A stretch of 31,137 bases of DNA from Candidatus Omnitrophota bacterium. GTDB lineage: Bacteria > Omnitrophota > Gorgyraeia > Gygaellales > Profunditerraquicolaceae. The stretch spans positions 1-31,137 of the forward strand of contig JAGUUJ010000043.1 of NCBI GenBank assembly GCA_020063525.1, read 5' to 3'. Made by a program: the position numbers and the translations under genes. Positions 1-6,641 of the stretch are shown here, one piece after another. Numbering within the stretch: position 1 is the stretch's first letter; the number at the start of each line of letters is the position of its first letter. The notes beneath the pieces were generated by a model that did not search any database, was not told the DNA's origin, and saw nothing but the letters and a program-made list of their open reading frames with translations.

Positions 1-32
1 AGGCCCATTTTCTTTATTCTCTCTTTAAACAT
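1..32 (-). CDS. 5' end of an unidentified gene leaving the window
   Basis: An ATG at 30-32 on the minus strand opens a frame reading MFKERIKKMG before the window ends. A strong ribosome binding site, AAGGAGGGG, lies about four bases upstream. It sits directly below two tandem terminators (47-123), so its expression probably depends on read-through or on a promoter I cannot see. Ten residues, basic and amphipathic, are too few to identify the product. Confidence 0.55.
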   Translation of the reverse strand, partial: MFKERIKKMG

Positions 33-46
33 CTATCCCCTCCTTG

Positions 47-86
47 TAAATAAAAAGCCCGGATATCATTGAATCAATATCCGGGC
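47..86 (-). terminator. intrinsic terminator, second of a tandem pair
   Basis: A perfect 10-bp stem, GCCCGGATAT paired with ATATCCGGGC (57-66 with 77-86), encloses a 10-base loop. On the minus strand it is followed by a T-rich tract, TTTTTATTTA (47-56). The stem is GC-rich at its base, as expected of a Rho-independent terminator. It lies between the first terminator and the ribosome binding site of the gene at 1-32. Confidence 0.8.
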
Positions 87-123
87 AAAAAAAATCCGCT
101 AAAAGCAAATTTGCCTTTAGCGG
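87..123 (-). terminator. intrinsic terminator, first of a tandem pair
   Basis: The stem CCGCTAAA/TTTAGCGG (96-103 with 116-123) continues after one mismatch into the inner palindrome GCAAATTTGC (105-114). On the minus strand it is followed by A and then eight T residues (87-95). It ends the tiny unit that starts at the promoter 215-243. Confidence 0.88.
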
Positions 124-149
124 AAAAAATGTTTTATATAGGAGTTTAC

Positions 150-188
150 TTAGCTTGCTTGCGCAACCATTGTGCCAATCTCTAGCAT
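150..188 (-). CDS. 12-residue ORF with its own promoter, RBS and terminators
   Basis: The ORF reads MLEIGTMVAQAS and then TAA. The Shine-Dalgarno sequence AAGGAG (194-199) lies five bases before the ATG and is among the best in the window. Expression signals are complete: consensus promoter at 215-243, a leader of about 20 bases, and terminators at 123-47. It could be a leader peptide controlling the gene at 1-32, a free micropeptide, or an incidental ORF in a small RNA of about 120-160 nt. It has no run of one amino acid, which argues against classical amino-acid attenuation. The sequence ACTCCT (minus strand, 145-140) can pair with AGGAGT of the ribosome binding site (198-193), so the RNA could hide its own start. 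Function unknown. Confidence 0.5.
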   Translation of the reverse strand: MLEIGTMVAQAS

Positions 189-214
189 ATCTACTCCTTA
201 GTTAGCCAATGATT

Positions 215-243
215 ACTATACTATTCTTAAAAAGAGTTGTCAA
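215..243 (-). promoter_or_regulatory. sigma-70 type promoter of the tiny transcription unit
   Basis: On the minus strand TTGACA (243-238) is followed by a 17-base spacer and TATAGT (220-215). This is a full -35 match and a five-of-six -10 match at ideal spacing. The start site is expected near 207-209, about 20 bases upstream of the ATG at 188. It lies just beyond the alr stop codon, so the downstream unit is not simply the tail of the alr operon. Confidence 0.8.
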
Positions 244-261
244 TATAAAATAAGAGAGCGT

Positions 262-291
262 TTTGATGGTGAGTGAAGTCGAACCATCAAA
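262..291. repeat. short palindrome overlapping the alr stop codon
   Basis: Nine-base arms, TTTGATGGT (262-270) and ACCATCAAA (283-291), flank the 12-base centre GAGTGAAGTCGA. The motif GAGTGAAGTCGAA (271-283) matches GAGCGCAGTCGAA at 1352-1364, inside alr, at 11 of 13 bases. Both therefore seem to belong to one palindrome family. The alr stop codon (287-289) lies in the right arm. No U-tract follows closely, so termination here would be weak. Confidence 0.6.
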
Positions 292-1465
292 CATATACCC
301 TGGGGACACGGCTTCCCAAACCACAGACAATTTCATAGGAAATGGTATCGGAAAGAAAAGCTAATTCTTCTGCGGTAATTTTATTTTTAGCCTGAGAGCC
401 GATAAGCACGGCCTCATCGCCAACTCTTACCTTAAAATCTCCTACATCCACCATTGCCTGATCCATGCATATCCTTCCGCTTATCTTAAAACGCTCACCC
501 CCTATCAAAACCGGAGCACAATTAGATAAATTACGCGGATACCCGTCGCCGTAACCAATGGGTAAAGTTACAATCGTGGCAGCCTTCTTTACGATATAAT
601 CATGCCCGTAACTGACGCCGTATCCTTTCGGTAATCTCTTAACAAATAAAACCTTTGTTTTTAAACTTAAGACGGCCTTTAGATTTATCTTTAAATTCTT
701 TTTAGGATACAGGCCATATATTACTAAACCGGGCCTAACCATATTAAAATGACTATTTTTGTAACCGATAACGCCCATACTGTTTGCAGAATGTATTAAG
801 GGGATATTAATCCCTTCTTTATTTAATTTCTGAAGCAAACGGTTAAATAAATCTATCTGATACAATGTAAAATCTCTATTCATATCTGCAAAAGCGAAAT
901 GCGTGAATATGCCCTCGATATTTATAAACTTTAGTTTATGAATTTCTTTTACCAGTTCCTGCGCATCCTGATGCAAGACTCCGATCCTGCCCATTCCTGT
1001 ATCGACCTTAATATGCACATTTACGGGCTCACCGAGTAACCGAGCCTTATAATTTAGCGCTGAAGCCAGCTCTTTATCGCAAATAGTAGTGGTAAGTTGA
1101 TATTTAAATACGGGCTGGATATCTTTCTTGAGTATGAGGCCCAGTATTAAAATGGGTAAATTTATACCCGCCTCCCTTAATTTTATGCCTTCGTCAATTG
1201 AGGCAACTCCCAAATAATCTACTCCGCAAGATACCAGCTTTCTGCTTACGGGAATTAAGCCATGGCCATAGGCGTCTGCTTTAACACAAACCATAATTTT
1301 AGTTTTGGGTGCCAATCCTTCGACTCGTTTCACTCGCTCAGGATTGACACTGAGCGCAGTCGAATGTGCCAATAATTTTTTTATTTGGTTAAAATTATAG
1401 GCGAGATTATTTAAATTAATCTCAGCCCAGGTCGGCCTGTATCCGATATATTTATTCTTATTCAT
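287..1465 (-). CDS. alr: alanine racemase with an in-frame repeat insertion
   Basis: PLP enzyme interconverting L- and D-alanine for peptidoglycan synthesis in the cytosol. The PLP lysine is in CVKADAYGHG (Lys62). The second catalytic base is the tyrosine of SYGHDY (Tyr286), and GYGDGYPR and RICMDQAMVDVG are also family motifs. Length is 392 aa, slightly long for the family. The excess lies at residues 34-52, inserted just before the strand that carries the PLP lysine. Removing those 19 residues moves Lys62 to 43 and Tyr286 to 267, close to the usual 39 and 265. The insertion is palindromic repeat DNA between 8-bp direct repeats (see 1309-1373). No Shine-Dalgarno is evident. The gene is the last of the run from thiL to alr. 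Confidence 0.95.
   Translation of the reverse strand: MNKNKYIGYRPTWAEINLNNLAYNFNQIKKLLAHSTALSVNPERVKRVEGLAPKTKIMVCVKADAYGHGLIPVSRKLVSCGVDYLGVASIDEGIKLREAGINLPILILGLILKKDIQPVFKYQLTTTICDKELASALNYKARLLGEPVNVHIKVDTGMGRIGVLHQDAQELVKEIHKLKFINIEGIFTHFAFADMNRDFTLYQIDLFNRLLQKLNKEGINIPLIHSANSMGVIGYKNSHFNMVRPGLVIYGLYPKKNLKINLKAVLSLKTKVLFVKRLPKGYGVSYGHDYIVKKAATIVTLPIGYGDGYPRNLSNCAPVLIGGERFKISGRICMDQAMVDVGDFKVRVGDEAVLIGSQAKNKITAEELAFLSDTISYEIVCGLGSRVPRVYV
1309..1373. repeat. palindromic element inserted in frame in alr, with 8-bp target duplication
   Basis: The 8-bp direct repeat GTGCCAAT occurs at 1309-1316 and 1366-1373, exactly 57 bp apart. Between the copies lie 49 bp forming an imperfect palindrome: TTCGACT...CGCTCAG on the left and CTGAGCGCAGTCGAA on the right, with the left arm longer by several bases. 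On the minus strand it adds 19 codons (HSTALSVNPERVKRVEGLA) and keeps the alr frame. Excision of element plus one repeat restores a normal racemase sequence, ...KKLLAPKTKIMVCVK. This resembles the Rickettsia palindromic elements, known for in-frame insertion in genes, but the sequence itself is different. Confidence 0.85.
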
Positions 1466-1472
1466 AGATATC

Positions 1473-1542
1473 TTTAGCGTTTAGCGGGTAGCGTTTAGCG
1501 TATAGGTTTTGACTATCCGCTATACGCTTTACGCTATACGCT
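1473..1542. repeat. 70-bp dyad of ten 7-bp units between alr and tsaB
   Basis: The stretch divides without slippage into ten heptamers. The first four are TTTAGCG or GGTAGCG variants, two central units are divergent, and the last four are ATACGCT-like. The last four are roughly the reverse complement of the first four, so the element is a dyad with four units per arm. It fills the alr/tsaB gap and supplies the tsaB stop codon and final residues (ASV, stop 1534-1536). Transcribed, it could form a long hairpin in the leader of alr. Confidence 0.8.
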
Positions 1543-2220
1543 AGCCTTTCTAATCTGGCATTCCTTGGGATAAAGATAAATCGGTTTAATCTCAAAGGCG
1601 GTATTGACCTTTTTGCTATTAATTCTCTCTAAGGCTAAATTAATAATATTACGGCCGCTGGGATACCAATAATCCTTATCCAAAACAGTAACATTATTCA
1701 TATGCATTAAAATCTTTTGTTTATATAAATTAATTGCGTCGCCAAGTATTACGGCACTATCCTTGAGCTTTGTCTTTTCAAGAAATTCATCTATAGTCAA
1801 AAGCATATAAGGCTTTATGCGGGCTGACTGCCCAAATTTATTTCTATAAATACTGCAATAGATAAGATTCCTCCTGGCATCAACAATGGGAATAACATAA
1901 GCACCGGTAATCCCGGCATTTCTGGCTAATATATCCAAAGTAGATATCCCGACAACCGGCTTATTTAAAGAAAAGGCGAGCCCCTTTACAGTAGCAATTC
2001 CTACGCGTATGCCGGTAAAAGAACCAGGGCCCAGCCCGCAGGCAAAATAGTCAATATCTTTTATTTGCCAGCCTAGGGCATCTAAAACTCTTTTTATGGT
2101 TGGTGTGACGAAGCTTGAAAGTCTCCTGCCTAAGTCTAAATTATATTCGTATATCTTGTTATTTTCATATATACCCAGGCACAAGAACCTGGTAGTAGTA
2201 TCAATGCCTAATATCTTCAT
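1534..2220 (-). CDS. tsaB: tRNA threonylcarbamoyladenosine protein TsaB
   Basis: Inactive ASKHA-fold partner of TsaD in making t6A at position 37 of ANN-decoding tRNAs. The N-terminus MKILGIDTTTR and the stretch FACGLGPGSFTGIRVG (about residues 60-75) are typical, as is the length of 228 aa. It overlaps the end of tsaE by 20 bases, so translation is probably coupled and the two proteins, which act in one TsaBDE complex, are made together. tsaD and tsaC are not in this window. The last residues and the stop codon come from the heptamer repeat downstream. Confidence 0.93.
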   Translation of the reverse strand: MKILGIDTTTRFLCLGIYENNKIYEYNLDLGRRLSSFVTPTIKRVLDALGWQIKDIDYFACGLGPGSFTGIRVGIATVKGLAFSLNKPVVGISTLDILARNAGITGAYVIPIVDARRNLIYCSIYRNKFGQSARIKPYMLLTIDEFLEKTKLKDSAVILGDAINLYKQKILMHMNNVTVLDKDYWYPSGRNIINLALERINSKKVNTAFEIKPIYLYPKECQIRKASV

Positions 2221-2671
2221 ATATTTTACCCAATAGTTCTCTATAATGCTTACCGAATGCGGTAAATTTAAATAATCTTTGTGAGTTTGACTTAATGGAC
2301 AATTTTATTTTCAAATATTCTTTGGGTAAAAGGTATTTTAACCTGTCTGCCCATTCGACTACAGTTATCCCATCGTTGTAGAAATATTCTTCATATCCCA
2401 AGTCGAGAATCTCCTCTATTGTCTTCAATCTATAAAGGTCAAAATGGTAAAACGGTATTTTGGCTGTAGAATATTGACGGATCAAAACAAATGACGGACT
2501 GATGACTTTACGCCTTTTAATCCCGAGGCCTGAGGCAATCCCTTGGGTTAAGACTGTCTTGCCCGAACCAAGCTCTCCAAATAAACAAACTATATCTGCC
2601 TTGCGTAAATTCTTTGCTATTACCTTACCTATATTGAGCGTATCGTTAACAGATTTAGATATTATTTTCAT
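2201..2671 (-). CDS. tsaE: tRNA t6A biosynthesis ATPase TsaE
   Basis: P-loop ATPase that drives turnover of the TsaB-TsaD complex in t6A synthesis. Walker A is GELGSGKT at residues 32-39. The family stretches FYHFDLYRL and VVEWADRL follow, with the usual acidic and tryptophan residues. At 156 aa it has family length. No Shine-Dalgarno precedes the ATG at 2671, and the short leader runs straight into the repeat at 2682-2739. It overlaps tsaB by 20 bases. Confidence 0.93.
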   Translation of the reverse strand: MKIISKSVNDTLNIGKVIAKNLRKADIVCLFGELGSGKTVLTQGIASGLGIKRRKVISPSFVLIRQYSTAKIPFYHFDLYRLKTIEEILDLGYEEYFYNDGITVVEWADRLKYLLPKEYLKIKLSIKSNSQRLFKFTAFGKHYRELLGKIYEDIRH

Positions 2672-2681
2672 ATTTCAGTCA

Positions 2682-2739
2682 GGGACGTCTTTAATCCCAA
2701 TCGGGGGACGTCTTTGAAGCCAATCGGAAGGGTGTCCCT
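2682..2739. repeat. tandem 23-bp repeat between tsaE and thiL
   Basis: Two adjacent 23-bp copies (2682-2704 and 2705-2727) begin GGGACGTCTTT and end CCAATCGG, differing at about four central positions. AGGGAC at the left and GTCCCT at the right make the ends of the block complementary. The thiL stop codon (2738-2740) lies at its edge. The GGGAC/GTCCC ends resemble those of the palindrome in lysS (26093-26144), so the two may belong to one family. Confidence 0.65.
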
Positions 2740-3634
2740 AAAAATGCCGGAAGCCTTTAGGTTTAATGAGCTTTTCTTTGCCTCTTTTATCCACCAATCT
2801 TAAACCGTATTTTTTATCCACAATTTCTCCGATAGGCTTAAAACCGGTCAGTTTTTTTCTATAGAGCTTTTTTGCTTCATAGGTAGATACTGTAAAAAGC
2901 AGCTCAAAGTCCTCACCCATATAAAGTGCGTCATGCAAATTGCGCGCCTGTTTACTTATTGGAATTAAATCTTCATAGATTATTGCTCCCGCTGAACTCT
3001 CCTCCAAAATATGACCGAGGTCTTGAGTCAACCCATCAGATATGTCAATCATTGAATTTACTCTAAAATTTTTTACTAAGAACCTTGCCTCTTTTAACCG
3101 CGGCGTGAATCTAAGGTGTTTACCTAAGATGGAACCTCCGAGTTTTCCCGTAACAAATATAATATCTCCTATCTTAGCTCCGCTTCTTAAGGCGAGGTTT
3201 TTCTTTTCTACGATTCCTAACATACTTACATCAATGGTTAATTGTCTTGCGCGGCTGATATCTCCGCCTACAATATTAATACCATATTTCTCCGCAAAGT
3301 GAAACATTCCTTTAATAAGTTTGTCTATAAAATCAACCGAGGTGTTTCCAGGCATACCCACTGATACTAAACAGTAGCGTGGCAGGCCGGCACAGGCAGC
3401 AATATCACTGACAGACACGGCTATCGCCTTTCTACCCACAAGATACGGCCTATCCTTACCGGTAAAATCTACTCCTTCGACGAGCATGTCAGAAGTAAAC
3501 AACATATATTTATCTTTACTAAATTTTATTACTGCGCAATCATCTCCCGGTCCTTTTACAACTGATGCATCGGTCTTGATTAATTTTTTTATTCTATTGA
3601 TTAATCCAAATTCTCCTATATTTTTTATTAACAT
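2738..3634 (-). CDS. thiL: thiamine-monophosphate kinase
   Basis: Phosphorylates thiamine monophosphate to the cofactor thiamine diphosphate in the cytosol. It is a PurM-like ATP enzyme: GPGDDCAVI (about 28-36) and TSDMLVEGVDF carry the metal- and ATP-binding acidic residues. VGGDISRA and IDISDGLTQDL are further family blocks. Length is 298 aa, slightly shorter than many homologs. The start lies three bases after the mtnA stop, with no clear Shine-Dalgarno, suggesting translational coupling. No TPP riboswitch is visible upstream, where the gene abuts mtnA. Confidence 0.92.
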   Translation of the reverse strand: MLIKNIGEFGLINRIKKLIKTDASVVKGPGDDCAVIKFSKDKYMLFTSDMLVEGVDFTGKDRPYLVGRKAIAVSVSDIAACAGLPRYCLVSVGMPGNTSVDFIDKLIKGMFHFAEKYGINIVGGDISRARQLTIDVSMLGIVEKKNLALRSGAKIGDIIFVTGKLGGSILGKHLRFTPRLKEARFLVKNFRVNSMIDISDGLTQDLGHILEESSAGAIIYEDLIPISKQARNLHDALYMGEDFELLFTVSTYEAKKLYRKKLTGFKPIGEIVDKKYGLRLVDKRGKEKLIKPKGFRHF

Positions 3635-3637
3635 AGC

Positions 3638-4681
3638 TTAACCGTTGAGTATCTTTGCAATATTTCTTCTGTATGGTGGCCTGATAACACCTTTATCCGT
3701 GATAATTGCAGTAATTAAATTATGTGGCGTTACATCAAAGGCAGGATTAAATACCTTAATCCCCTTAGCTGTAATAGGCCTTTTAAAAAATAACTCTGTA
3801 ACTTCCTGCGCTTTGCGTTCTTCAATCGGTATATCCCGTCCTGTTTTAATCGTAAGATCAAATGTTGAGTGGGGGGCTGCGATATAAAAAGGGATATTAT
3901 GATAATGGCACAATACCGCCAGATTATAGGTTCCGATTTTATTGGCAGCGTCGCCATCTGCCGCAATCCTATCTGCGCCTGCAATCACTTTATTTATCTT
4001 ACCCTGCTGCATTAACGTTGCTGCCATATTATCGCATATAAGCGTGACATCAATGCCCTTTTTCTTTAACTCCCAAGTAGTTAGACGGGCACCCTGTAAC
4101 AAGGGACGGGTTTCGCAGGCATAAACTTTTAAACGCTTACCCCCTTGCTTTGCTTTATATATTACGCCTAATGCTGTGCCATAATCAATGGTAGCCAAAA
4201 TCCCCGCATTGCAAATGGTTAATATCGTGTCTTTGTCTTTAATCAATTTTGCGCCATAATGGCCAATTCTTCGGCAGGCCAGCCTGTCTTCTTCGATGAG
4301 CTTTTGCGCTTCTTTAAAGAGTAATCTTTTTATAGCCGATATTGGCTTATATTTATTTCTTAAGGCGACGCAGCACATCCTTTCTATGCCCCAAAAAAGA
4401 TTCCTCGCCGTAGGCCGGGAAGAAGCAATGTATCTTGCCGCTTTATGCAATTCTCTGCTAAACTCGCCAAAATTTCCTGCCCTGGAATTTTTAATCCCTA
4501 AATATATACCCCACGCTGCTGCTGCACCCAGCGCCGGAGCGCCGCGCACCTTTAACTCTTTTATTGCCCTCCAAAGACTCTTTAAATCTCTAATATACAT
4601 ATATTTTAATTCGCCGGGCAACTTTGTCTGGTCAATTATTTTAATGCCGTTATTTTTCCATTCTATAGTTCTTAAGTCCAT
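3638..4681 (-). CDS. mtnA: S-methyl-5-thioribose-1-phosphate isomerase
   Basis: Aldose-ketose isomerase of methionine salvage, related to the eIF2B alpha, beta and delta subunits. Family blocks are VRGAPALGAAAAWG, TICNAGILATIDYGTALG and GADRIAADGDAANKIGTY. The catalytic cysteine (Cys157) and aspartate (Asp237) fall near the 160 and 240 known in Bacillus. I chose the ATG at 4681 (347 aa), where the protein MDLRTIEW starts like its homologs and an AAGGA sits five bases upstream. A longer frame to 4771 lies within the TPR gene. It overlaps the TPR gene end by 10 bases. No other salvage gene is in the window. Confidence 0.93.
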   Translation of the reverse strand: MDLRTIEWKNNGIKIIDQTKLPGELKYMYIRDLKSLWRAIKELKVRGAPALGAAAAWGIYLGIKNSRAGNFGEFSRELHKAARYIASSRPTARNLFWGIERMCCVALRNKYKPISAIKRLLFKEAQKLIEEDRLACRRIGHYGAKLIKDKDTILTICNAGILATIDYGTALGVIYKAKQGGKRLKVYACETRPLLQGARLTTWELKKKGIDVTLICDNMAATLMQQGKINKVIAGADRIAADGDAANKIGTYNLAVLCHYHNIPFYIAAPHSTFDLTIKTGRDIPIEERKAQEVTELFFKRPITAKGIKVFNPAFDVTPHNLITAIITDKGVIRPPYRRNIAKILNG

Positions 4682-5307
4682 AATATCCTTCCGCTCCCCT
4701 TGTTTTTTGAAATCTTGGTTTCTATGGATTTGATGCGTGCAGTGACCTGTCTTTTTATATCCTGACAGCATCCGGGCTTTAAAAACCGTAGAACTTTTTT
4801 GTATGCATCCAAGGCTCCCCGATAGTCAGAAAGATTAAAAAGCGCGTCTGCCAGATTATCATAGGTTACTGCCCTATTTGGTTCAAGGCCCAAGGCCTTC
4901 TTAAAACATTCTATAGCCTCAGTGTGCCTGCCGATATTATTCAGTAACCAGCCTTTGTTATGATAAATAGTAGCATAATCCGGCTCTACTGCAATCCCCT
5001 TATTAAAATAATAAAATGCCTTATCAATTATACCCAGCTCTACCATACACAATGCCCGGTCATTATACGCTGCTCCGTCATTGGGGTTATGTTTTATAGC
5101 TGCATCAAAATGTTCTATCGCAGTAGTAAAATTTTTATTCAGAAGTTCAATCTGACCCTTAAAATATTCAATTTCGCCTTCAAGACCCCGCTCTTCGGCC
5201 TCTTTTAAACCTTGTTTAGCCAGCTTAACCGCTTCTCTATGCGTGCCGTAAGTAATTGCCTCATCCAGCTTAATCCTTAAATCCATCAAATCGCTATGTT
5301 TGCTCAT
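4672..5307 (-). CDS. tetratricopeptide repeat protein
   Basis: Protein of 211 aa with about four consecutive 34-residue TPR units between residues 40 and 175. They show the usual pattern, for example HNKGWLLNNIGRHTEAIECF followed by KALGLEPN. There is no signal peptide or membrane segment, so it is probably a cytosolic scaffold; the partner is unknown. I chose the ATG at 5307, but a GTG at 5316 and an ATG at 5286 are also possible and none has a good Shine-Dalgarno. The C-terminus is lysine-rich. The stop overlaps the mtnA start, so the two are co-translated. No specific role can be given. Confidence 0.85.
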   Translation of the reverse strand: MSKHSDLMDLRIKLDEAITYGTHREAVKLAKQGLKEAEERGLEGEIEYFKGQIELLNKNFTTAIEHFDAAIKHNPNDGAAYNDRALCMVELGIIDKAFYYFNKGIAVEPDYATIYHNKGWLLNNIGRHTEAIECFKKALGLEPNRAVTYDNLADALFNLSDYRGALDAYKKVLRFLKPGCCQDIKRQVTARIKSIETKISKNKGSGRILWT

Positions 5308-5319
5308 AACTTGCACAAA

Positions 5320-5484
5320 GATTTTGCGGTTTTGCTGGAGCGCACAATTAGAAAATTTTTGGCAAACGTCTGCAAGGATTTACGAGGAGTAAAGGGCAAT
5401 ACCTTACGATAGCCTAACCGAAAACGACGAGTAAACCGTAGCAGACGGCAAAAATTTTCAGTGCGCGAAGCAAAAACGAAAATC
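5320..5484. repeat. 165-bp imperfect palindrome filling the TPR/DUF362 gap
   Basis: The left arm (5320-5373) and right arm (5441-5484) are complementary with a few mismatches and bulges. The clearest stretches are GCGCAC with GTGCGC, AAAATTTTTGGC with GCAAAAATTTT, and GTCTGC with GCAGAC. About 67 bases separate the arms. It spans almost the whole intergenic region and no ORF or promoter stands out in it. It may be a non-autonomous mobile element or a long RNA hairpin. Confidence 0.7.
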
Positions 5485-5487
5485 TAT

Positions 5488-6606
5488 CTACAGTCCTGCT
5501 AACTTAGCCCAGATATTCCTCTTTATTTTTATGGCTGCATTAGGACAGGCCTCCTGGCAGCAAAAACAGGCTATACATTTTGAATAATCAAAAACCAGCC
5601 TGTCATCTTTCATAGTTATGACTTTACTCGGACAGGCCTGAATACAGGAAGCGCATCTAATACAATTATCATACTCCACGCAGGGATAGTATTTAATAAG
5701 TTTTTTTGCTAATTCAATAACCGGACGAGGAATTCTCTTTACCAGTGACGGGACAGGTAACTTAAAAGGCTCTCTAATAATATTTTCTAATCTCTCGCCG
5801 AAAATTGAAATAGAATTAATATCTGCTACGCCTAAACCTCTACCAGCTGCCTCTTTGGTAGTTAATATATCTTGCGGCTTAAGGCCCATAATTAAAGCTA
5901 AGATGCTATCTAACGCTACGCAATCAGAACCTGCCAAAATCAAACCTACCTTGCGTAATTCTCCGCTTGTACCTGGCCCATCTCCTTCCATAGCCACAAT
6001 GCTATCAACGATGGTCAGGGCAGGCATGGTTTCTTCATAGATATCAACTAACATCTTAGCGAAATCTTCTTGGGCAAAATATTTCTTATGCAACTCCGTC
6101 TTATAGGTACCGCTAACCAATCCAAAGAGATTCTTTACCGCGCCGGTCATAAGCATAAAATCGTGGGTTTTGAATTTTGGTAAATTCAGTACATAATCGC
6201 AATTGTCTAACCATGTCGTCAAAAGAAGATTTCCTCTCCAACGTCTCTTGTCGAATCTTACCAGTTCAATACCTTCTTCTTCGCAAATTTTTTTTACTCC
6301 TGAGCGCGCGTAAACTTCATCTACTTTTTCAATCTGACTACCCCAGACGCTTGGGCCATCACCCAAATAAATTTTGCAATTAATCTCTTTTAATATCCTC
6401 ACCACTGCGCGCACAATCTCAGGATGCGTATCTATACCGAATTCCGGCCCCTTAGCCATCAAAAGATTGGGTTTAACTAATACCTTGCTTTTTGGCGCAA
6501 TAAAAGCGGATATACCTCCAATTAAATTCATGGCCTTTCTGGTTGCCTCCATGACCCGCTCAGGCTCGTAATCCTTGCATTTTACAATGGAAACTTTAGA
6601 ATGCAT
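5488..6606 (-). CDS. DUF362 protein with C-terminal 2[4Fe-4S] ferredoxin domain
   Basis: 372 aa. Residues 1 to about 300 form a DUF362 domain: MHSKVSIVKC start, LVKPNLL, LNLPKFKTHDFMLMTGAVKNLFG, and VALDSILALIMG. The C-terminus is a bacterial ferredoxin module with CIRCASCIQACP (about 315-326) and CIACFCCQEACP (about 344-355), which should bind two [4Fe-4S] clusters. Proteins of this layout are common in anaerobes and their reaction is not established, so I give no enzymatic name. No signal peptide; cytosolic. The start at 6606 has no strong Shine-Dalgarno. The gap to metG is 35 bases, so it is probably cotranscribed. Confidence 0.85.
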   Translation of the reverse strand: MHSKVSIVKCKDYEPERVMEATRKAMNLIGGISAFIAPKSKVLVKPNLLMAKGPEFGIDTHPEIVRAVVRILKEINCKIYLGDGPSVWGSQIEKVDEVYARSGVKKICEEEGIELVRFDKRRWRGNLLLTTWLDNCDYVLNLPKFKTHDFMLMTGAVKNLFGLVSGTYKTELHKKYFAQEDFAKMLVDIYEETMPALTIVDSIVAMEGDGPGTSGELRKVGLILAGSDCVALDSILALIMGLKPQDILTTKEAAGRGLGVADINSISIFGERLENIIREPFKLPVPSLVKRIPRPVIELAKKLIKYYPCVEYDNCIRCASCIQACPSKVITMKDDRLVFDYSKCIACFCCQEACPNAAIKIKRNIWAKLAGL

Positions 6607-6641
6607 ATTCTAAAAATAGAATCTTTAAGGATATCGGGTGA

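Noticed and set aside
148..178. Alternative reading LAQWLRKQAK on the minus strand in the tiny unit
   Set aside because: An in-frame TAG lies just upstream and no start codon is suitably spaced from the ribosome binding site.
3635..3700. TPP riboswitch upstream of thiL
   Set aside because: thiL starts three bases after mtnA and no THI-box sequence is visible in the mtnA end.
4296..4733. 145-aa open frame on the plus strand across mtnA
   Set aside because: It is antisense to a clear mtnA, has no recognisable motif and no start signals, and its amino acid make-up is that of a mirror frame.
4682..4771. 30-residue N-terminal extension of MtnA
   Set aside because: It is encoded in the TPR gene; the internal ATG at 4681 has a Shine-Dalgarno and gives the family's normal N-terminus.
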